Source: Xanthobacteraceae bacterium (GTDB lineage: Bacteria; Pseudomonadota; Alphaproteobacteria; Rhizobiales; Xanthobacteraceae). Taken from it: a DNA stretch of 45,543 nucleotides. Location: the NCBI GenBank assembly GCA_019746135.1, contig JAIESI010000190.1, positions 1 to 45,543 of the forward strand, in the 5' to 3' direction. The translations under genes were made by a program, and so were the position numbers. Of this stretch, positions 40,466-45,543 are shown piece after piece. Each line of letters opens with the position of its first letter. Within the stretch, counting starts at the first letter, position 1. The notes beneath the pieces were generated by a model, which made no database searches, had not been told where the DNA came from, and saw only the letters and a program-made list of their open reading frames with translations.

Positions 40466-42727
40466 ATGACGCGCAATCACCGGAACGGTCCTGTGTCGCG
40501 TAGCCGCCAAGGCGTCCTGCGGTTCGCACCAAATTTCACCGTCTACTTGCTGCCACCTGACGCCGTGTGCCTCTATTCCGAGGACCGCAAGTTCTTTCTT
40601 CACGGCGAGCTTTATTTTGCGCTCGCGTCTGCGATCGGAGCCGATGGCAAGAGCATGCGCGAGCTGGTCCGTTCGCTGGACCCGCCGTTTCCGGCCGCCA
40701 GGATCCGCGAGGCGCTGAAACGGCTGCTCGACCGGCGCTATGTGCTGCCGGCATCGCGCGCTTCAGCGGACACCGTGGCCGCCTATTGGGCGAGCCTCGG
40801 CCTCGCGCCGGAGACCGCGCGGCGGAATCTCCAGAACTGCCGCGTGAACATCCGATCGACTGATGTGGAGGGTGCCAAGGAGCTGCGCATCGCCCTGGCC
40901 GCGCTGGGCGTTCGCGTCGGCACGCGCTCGCCCGACCTGACGGTCACCCTGGTGGGCGACTATCTCGATAAGCGCCTGGTTGAGCTCAACCAGCGGCATC
41001 TCTCGGATCGTACGTCGTGGCTGCTGGTCCAGCCCTCCGGCATTTTTCCCCTGGTGGGGCCGGTGCTCACCCCCGGCAAGAGCGCCTGTTGGAGGTGCCT
41101 CGCGGATCGCATGCGTCGAAACCGGGAGATCAAGGGGATGCTGAACCGCGAAGCCCGCTGCATCGCGGTTTCGCCGCTCGCCCGGTGCACGCTGGGACAG
41201 GGCGGCATCCAGCTCGCAGCCGTCGAAATCGCCAAAGCGATCGCCACGGGCTTTCGAACGGAATTGAGCGATCACGTCATCAGCCTCGATCTGCTGGGCG
41301 CGACCATCGTCAAGCATCACGTCGCGCGCCGTCCGCAGTGCCCGAGTTGCGGTCGCAAAAGCCTGCAGGACCCGCGTCGCGCGCCGGTGCCGATCAAGCT
41401 AGAGCCTGGCGGCAGGCTGGTGCTGACGAGCGGCGGGTACCGGACCGTCACGCCGCGAGCGACGGTCGCCCGGTTTCGCCGGCATGTCAGCCCGCTCACG
41501 GGCGTGGTGTCGCGGCTCGAGCGGGTCGAAGCCGACCTGCCTCTGAACACCAACTATCAGGCGATGCATAATTTTTCTGCACCGGCCCGGACCGTCGACG
41601 AGCTCAGGGCAGGGCTGCAGGGCGGCAGCTTCGGCAAGGGCAGCACGGCGGAGCAGGGAGAAGCCAGCGCGCTGATGGAGGCGATCGAGCGCTATTCCGG
41701 GATTTTTCAGGGCGACGAAATCAGAGTGACCAGGCGATTTGCGGACTTTCCGTCCGGTGACGCCATTGTTCCCAACGACGTCCTGCTGTTCAGCGAGGCG
41801 CAATATCAAAAGCAGGCCGCGGCCGCAGTGATCAATCCGTTCGAGGTTCGATCGGTGCCGGAGCCCTTCGACCGTTCGGCCGAGATCGAATGGTCGCCGG
41901 TCTGGTCGCTGCATGGCCGGCGTTTCAAGTATCTCCCGACCAGCCTCTTGTATTTTTTTCATCCGGGTCCCGGTCAGATCAACGCCGACTCCAACGGCTG
42001 CGCGGCCGGCAACACGCTCGCCGAGGCCATCGTCCAGGGTTTTCTCGAGCTGGTGGAACGCGATTCCTATGCGATCTGGTGGTACAATCGCCTGCAGCGG
42101 GCGCAGCTGGATATCGCTCATTTCGACGATCCTTATGTCCGCGATCTGCAATCGCAGCTCGCCGAAACCGGACGCCGGCTCTGGGTGGTCGACATCACCA
42201 GCGATCTCGGAATTCCAACCTTCGTGGCATTGGCGCACTGGGTGAGCGACGGACGGGACAATGTCGAATTCGGTTCCGGCGCGCATTTCGATCCACGAAT
42301 TGCGCTCCTGCGTGCGCTCACCGAGCTCAATCAGTTCCTGTCGATCGGACTGATGGGTGGCGCGGCCGCCGGTAAACCGCGCCGCGATGACGACACGCCG
42401 CTGCGGCTCGAGGACCATCCGTATCTCACTCCGAACGGCCAACCTGCAGCCCAATACAATTCCGACTCGAAATTCGGCCGTCTCGATCCGAGCGAACAGG
42501 TGGCGGCCTGCATGCAAGCCGCCGCGCGAGCAGGCCTCGATTTTCTCGTCCTCGATCAGACCCGTCCCGATATCGACGTTCCGGTCGCCAGGGTGATCGT
42601 TCCGGGGATGAGGCATTTCTATCGTCGCTTCGCGCCGGGGCGCCTCTACGATGTTCCGGTCAAGCTTGGATGGTTGGACCGGCCCTTGCCGGAAAGCGAG
42701 CTCAATCCGCTTCATCCGCACACCTGA
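40466..42727 (+). CDS. fused E1-like/YcaO TOMM cyclodehydratase
   Basis: The 753-residue product combines the TOMM partner (E1-like/ocin-ThiF) domain with a YcaO domain in one chain. The N-terminal part (about 1-310) would bind the leader peptide and has the zinc cysteines Cys208, Cys211 (CWRC), Cys292 and Cys295 (CPSC). The YcaO part (about 345-753) carries the ATP/Mg motifs EQGEASALMEAIERYS (396-411) and EAIVQGFLELVERDSYAIWW (520-539). The C-terminus ends in a proline-containing NPLHPHT, reminiscent of the PxPxP end of azoline-forming YcaO proteins. It would use ATP to convert Cys (and Ser/Thr) of the precursor into azolines. It is 165 nt downstream of the precursor and 37 nt ahead of the dehydrogenase. 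Confidence 0.92.
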   Translation: MTRNHRNGPVSRSRQGVLRFAPNFTVYLLPPDAVCLYSEDRKFFLHGELYFALASAIGADGKSMRELVRSLDPPFPAARIREALKRLLDRRYVLPASRASADTVAAYWASLGLAPETARRNLQNCRVNIRSTDVEGAKELRIALAALGVRVGTRSPDLTVTLVGDYLDKRLVELNQRHLSDRTSWLLVQPSGIFPLVGPVLTPGKSACWRCLADRMRRNREIKGMLNREARCIAVSPLARCTLGQGGIQLAAVEIAKAIATGFRTELSDHVISLDLLGATIVKHHVARRPQCPSCGRKSLQDPRRAPVPIKLEPGGRLVLTSGGYRTVTPRATVARFRRHVSPLTGVVSRLERVEADLPLNTNYQAMHNFSAPARTVDELRAGLQGGSFGKGSTAEQGEASALMEAIERYSGIFQGDEIRVTRRFADFPSGDAIVPNDVLLFSEAQYQKQAAAAVINPFEVRSVPEPFDRSAEIEWSPVWSLHGRRFKYLPTSLLYFFHPGPGQINADSNGCAAGNTLAEAIVQGFLELVERDSYAIWWYNRLQRAQLDIAHFDDPYVRDLQSQLAETGRRLWVVDITSDLGIPTFVALAHWVSDGRDNVEFGSGAHFDPRIALLRALTELNQFLSIGLMGGAAAGKPRRDDDTPLRLEDHPYLTPNGQPAAQYNSDSKFGRLDPSEQVAACMQAAARAGLDFLVLDQTRPDIDVPVARVIVPGMRHFYRRFAPGRLYDVPVKLGWLDRPLPESELNPLHPHT

Positions 42728-42764
42728 ATCCGATTCACGCCTGCGCGCGCGACATGAACGCGAC

Positions 42765-44282
42765 ATGAAGAAGCGAAGACGGGCTCCGCGGTCGGCGATT
42801 TCGGCCAGGCTGAATGGCCATGTCACGCTCGAAACGCACCCAGGCGGAAGGGTGTTTGCCCGCTCAGGCCACTATTCGGTCGACCTCGGAGCGTTCCGCG
42901 CCTCCGTCGTGGATCGCGCGCAAAAGCTGCGGGTGGGACTGCCGTTCGCCGCGTTTTCATCCGGCGTCCGGATCACCGACAAGGAGATCGACCGGATTGT
43001 TCGGCGGTTGGCCCGGCACGGTCTCCTGGAGTATCGCATCGCTTTACCGGGAAGCGACCGGGACCAGGTCGTCATCGAGCCGCAGGTGGGCGACTATTGG
43101 CCGGCAACGCCGCCGCTCGGCAACGCCGACGTTCTTGTCCTGTCGCGATTTGCCTATATGCGGCGGCGCGGCAGCGAGCTCGTGCTGGAGTCGCCGCGCG
43201 CCGGCGCGCTGTTCCGGATTTGCGAGCCTAAGATCGCTGCCACCATCGCCACGCTGTCGACGCCGTGCCAGCTCCGGCAGCTCCGTCGCGATGATGGTTT
43301 TCCGGGAGTTGAGCTGCTCGCCCTGCTGGTGGATTGCCAGATTCTCTTCCGCATCAGGGCGCCTGGCAGCAACAGGTTGCAGCCGGCCGAGGACGACCGC
43401 AGCCTGCTTCTCTGGGATTTTCACGACCTGCTGTTTCACGCCCGCAGCACCGAGGGCCGGCATGCCAACCCGCTGGGCGGGCTCTATCTGCATTCGGGCA
43501 TGATGCCTCCGCCGCCGGCGGTTCGGCCGCGCTGGCCCGGAAAGAAGATCGATCTGCGCAAGTCTGATCTGCGCAAGTCTGATCTGCGCAAGCCTGATCT
43601 GCACAAGTCTGATCTGCACAAGTCTTCGGGCGTGCACTCGAGGGCGATTTCGCCGCTCGCAAGCCTGCTGCGCGAACGTCGCTCGACCCGCAGCTTCGAT
43701 TTTCAGAAACCAATCACGCTCGCCGAGCTTTCACGGTTTCTCGACGGTACGGCGCGCGTTCTGCCGGGTGCGAAAAATGGCGATCGCCTCGGCGGCGCCG
43801 GGCAGCCGGAGGCTTACGCCGCGAGGCCCTATCCGTCGGCAGGTGCGAGCTACGAGCTCGAGCTCTATCTCGCCGTCGACCGATGCGAAGGACTGGCCCG
43901 CGGCTTCTACCACTACGACGCCGGTGGACACGCGTTGATGCCGATCGGCACCCGCATGCACGAGTTCGAAGCGCTGTTGATGGGCGCCCAAATCGCGATG
44001 GGCGCCCCGGCGGTGCCGCAAGTCCTGATGACGATCGCGGCGCGCTTCGGCCGGGTTTCATGGAAGTACAGCTCGCTCGCGTATGCCTTGATTTTGAAAG
44101 ACGTCGGCGTGTTGACCCAGACGTTCTACCTGGTCGCGACCGAGATGGGTCTCGGCGGCTGCGCGATCGGCAGCACCAATATCGACCTGTTTGCGAAAAT
44201 GACCGGCATCGACCTCCACGTCGAGGGCGCGGTCGGGCAGTTCGCGCTGGGTCGCGGCACGACACCAGCGACCGCCGACTAA
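42765..44282 (+). CDS. SagB-type azoline dehydrogenase with extended N-terminus
   Basis: The 505-residue product has a C-terminal SagB/nitroreductase domain (about 295-500) that would use FMN to oxidise azolines to aromatic azoles. Family features are SLLRERRSTRSFDFQKPITLAELSRFLDGTARV, YPSAGASYELELYLAVDRCEGLARGFYHYD, SLAYALILKDVGVLTQTFYLVATEMGLGGCAIGS. The N-terminal 260 residues form a separate domain, as in other long SagB proteins, possibly a winged helix or leader-binding part. Five copies of D-L-R/H-K-S/P (residues 263-287) link the domains. The ATG at 42765 is 37 nt after the cyclodehydratase stop; in-frame sequence further upstream overlaps that gene and is not used. Confidence 0.9.
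   Translation: MKKRRRAPRSAISARLNGHVTLETHPGGRVFARSGHYSVDLGAFRASVVDRAQKLRVGLPFAAFSSGVRITDKEIDRIVRRLARHGLLEYRIALPGSDRDQVVIEPQVGDYWPATPPLGNADVLVLSRFAYMRRRGSELVLESPRAGALFRICEPKIAATIATLSTPCQLRQLRRDDGFPGVELLALLVDCQILFRIRAPGSNRLQPAEDDRSLLLWDFHDLLFHARSTEGRHANPLGGLYLHSGMMPPPPAVRPRWPGKKIDLRKSDLRKSDLRKPDLHKSDLHKSSGVHSRAISPLASLLRERRSTRSFDFQKPITLAELSRFLDGTARVLPGAKNGDRLGGAGQPEAYAARPYPSAGASYELELYLAVDRCEGLARGFYHYDAGGHALMPIGTRMHEFEALLMGAQIAMGAPAVPQVLMTIAARFGRVSWKYSSLAYALILKDVGVLTQTFYLVATEMGLGGCAIGSTNIDLFAKMTGIDLHVEGAVGQFALGRGTTPATAD
43551..43625 (+). repeat. 15-bp tandem repeat (five copies) within the SagB-type gene
   Basis: The unit GATCTGCGCAAGTCT is repeated five times head to tail with minor changes (CCT in copy 3, CAC for CGC in copies 4 and 5). 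It encodes DLRKS, DLRKS, DLRKP, DLHKS, DLHKS, a basic flexible linker. Copy number may vary by slippage without shifting the frame. Confidence 0.95.
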
Positions 44283-44320
44283 AGCAGGATGCGTTCAGGT
44301 TGAGTCGCACACCCTCGATT

Positions 44321-44378
44321 GTCATGCCCCGCGAAGGCGGGGCATCCAACTGGATCGCCCGCCTGCGCGGGCGATGAC
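44321..44378. repeat. double-hairpin palindromic repeat
   Basis: GCCCCGC-GAAG-GCGGGGC and GCCCGC-CTGC-GCGGGC form two hairpins between outer GTCAT (44321) and ATGAC (44374-44378). It lies 38 nt after the SagB-type stop. It is a typical Rhizobiales intergenic repeat and might also act as a terminator. Confidence 0.8.
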
Positions 44379-44472
44379 AGCGGAGGGGACGGATCGACCA
44401 GAAATCATCATGCTCTGGCTGGAGTATGATCCCGAAAAGGCCTGCCCCGAAACTTGATCCAGGCTCGCGGCT

Positions 44473-45309
44473 CTACCAGGACCATCGCTGTTCCGGCTTT
44501 GACGGCGATGCGGTGCGCTTGAAGTATCCGACCGGCTTGCGGCCGCGCGTTCCCTCCAGCGCGAACTTGGCGCCCTGACTGTCGATGCACAGCACGATCC
44601 AGCTGCCGCCCGGTATCTCGACCGGCCCGGCGAGAATCTGTCCGCCCTCGGTCCTCACGCGTTGCGCCGCCGCATCGATATCGCTGACGTTGAAATAATA
44701 CAGCCACAAGGGCGCCGGTATCGCCTGGGGCTTGGTCAACATGCCGCCGATGATGTCGCCGGCGGCCGAGAACAGCTGATACGTACCCGTCGCATCCGTG
44801 TCGGAGTCCGCCTTTTGCCAGCCAAACAGCTCGGTGTAGAAGGCCAACGCCGTTTCCCGGTCGGCGGCGAGCAGTTCGTGCCAGCCGATGCGGCCCGGTG
44901 CGCCCGGATCGACAGCCCGCTCCGGGCCTGGATTCAGCCACTTGAGCAGCGCGAGTCGCGCGGCTTGCGGGTCGGAAAACACGGAAAAGCGGCTGATGTC
45001 CGCAATGTTCGTCGGCGGGACGTGCACGGCCCCACCCAGGCGCTTGATCCGGTGGGCGGCGTCGTCCACGTCGTTGACGCCGACATAGCCGAGCCAGCTC
45101 GGCTGTATGTTCTTTGTCCTTTCGTCTTCGGTCAGCTCGATCAGCCCGCCGACCGTGTCACCTCCAACGGTGAAAAAGGTATAGGGGCTCCCGGGGGGCG
45201 GCGCGTCCCACGCGCCCCAGCCGATGACCTTGGTGTAGAAGGCCTTGGCCGCCGCCACGTCGGTCGTGATCAGTTCGTACCAGACGAAACGGCCGTGACT
45301 TCCAACCAC
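44473..45309 (-). CDS. VOC family protein, two glyoxalase-like domains
   Basis: The 278-residue product has two vicinal-oxygen-chelate domains (about 5-125 and 135-260). The first starts RFVWYELITTDVAAAKAFYTKVIGWGAWD and the second starts RIGWHELLAADRETALAFYTELFGWQ, both followed by the usual GGxxxLxxxxxPxWxxYxxVxDxD pattern. Such proteins bind a metal and act as lyases, dioxygenases or resistance proteins; the substrate is unknown. The GTG at 45309 follows a strong AGGAGGGG ribosome site on the minus strand. It converges on the azole-peptide locus and is probably unrelated to it. Confidence 0.88.
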   Translation of the reverse strand: MVGSHGRFVWYELITTDVAAAKAFYTKVIGWGAWDAPPPGSPYTFFTVGGDTVGGLIELTEDERTKNIQPSWLGYVGVNDVDDAAHRIKRLGGAVHVPPTNIADISRFSVFSDPQAARLALLKWLNPGPERAVDPGAPGRIGWHELLAADRETALAFYTELFGWQKADSDTDATGTYQLFSAAGDIIGGMLTKPQAIPAPLWLYYFNVSDIDAAAQRVRTEGGQILAGPVEIPGGSWIVLCIDSQGAKFALEGTRGRKPVGYFKRTASPSKPEQRWSW

Positions 45310-45543
45310 GTATCCCCTCCTGGCACCTTTCGGACGTCACGCCATGTCTGCTCTGTGGTCACGATTGGGGAAAGCGGACATTGGTCGGTTTATGAGTACA
45401 CGGCTAGAGCATTGTCCGGCGAAGTGTGAAGCGGTTCGCCGCAGAAAATGCGACCAAACCAAAAAAGCTAGTACAGCCGAGCGGAAGTTTTGACTCCATC
45501 TGCGGCGAAGAGATTTAAGGAGTCGAATCGGCTGTGTTGTGGC
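45310..45543. repeat. decayed dispersed repeat at the window end
   Basis: CTAGAGCATTGTCCGGCGAAGTGTGAAG (from 45404) resembles the CTAGAGCATGATCCGGAAAAGTG family of Rhizobiales repeats. A 7-bp stem CGGCGAA (45417-45423) with TTCGCCG (45435-45441) is kept. No gene is seen in this stretch. Confidence 0.45.

Noticed and set aside
40206..40469. An 87-codon frame overlapping the precursor end, with its TGA overlapping the cyclodehydratase ATG
   Set aside because: It has no ribosome site, starts within the Cys-rich repeat DNA in another frame and resembles a low-complexity shadow. The ATGA overlap is probably chance, though coupling cannot be excluded.

Overview
The window comes from a high-GC alphaproteobacterium, most likely of the Rhizobiales (Bradyrhizobium/Rhodopseudomonas/Pseudolabrys-like). 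This rests on the GC-rich coding, the complete aerobic (Pseudomonas denitrificans-type) cobalamin gene set, a MCDYSLH-type small protein, Bug-family binding proteins and several palindromic dispersed repeats of the kind common in that order. No replicon origin, tRNA, rRNA, insertion sequence or CRISPR array was seen.

Layout. 1-1.7 kb (minus strand): the URC-type uracil catabolism pair, a GTP cyclohydrolase II-like URC1 protein followed by a DUF1688/URC4 protein cut by the window edge. 2.0-4.8 kb: a Bug/TctC periplasmic binding protein, an isocitrate lyase/PEP mutase-family enzyme and a secreted TPR protein. 4.8-11.5 kb (minus strand): a run of exported proteins of mostly unknown function (TPR, PAP2 phosphatase, autotransporter-like barrel, DUF2059, two proteins sharing a signal peptide plus NPRMGG start). 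12.0-18.7 kb: a small MCDYSLH protein, an AraC-type regulator with a TPR-like C-terminus, secreted small proteins, a methyltransferase, and a divergent flavin monooxygenase / Asp-Glu racemase-superfamily pair. 18.9-20.4 kb: a tandem glycine riboswitch ahead of a DadA-like FAD oxidoreductase.

20.5-39.5 kb is a large vitamin B12 locus. cobC, cbiB, cobQ, cobO and cobU lie on one side. A cobalamin riboswitch at about 25.3-25.5 kb drives a plus-strand operon of DUF1636, cobW, cobN, cobG, cobH, cobI, cobJ, cobL, cobE and cobM, then cobA and cobB after a repeat. cobK lies antisense inside this operon, overlapping both neighbours. Most plus-strand junctions are 4-nt ATGA/GTGA overlaps, so translation is probably coupled. 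cobF, cobS/cobT, cobV, the DMB phosphoribosyltransferase gene and bluB are not in the window.

39.8-44.3 kb is the most distinctive part: an azole-modified RiPP (TOMM) locus placed directly after cobB. It holds a 158-residue Cys-rich precursor, a fused E1-like/YcaO cyclodehydratase and a SagB-type FMN dehydrogenase. The precursor carries 18 Cys in its last 72 residues, a repeated 11-residue core and an unusual signal-peptide-like N-terminus. No transporter, protease or immunity gene is visible beside it. A VOC-family protein and a decayed repeat close the window.
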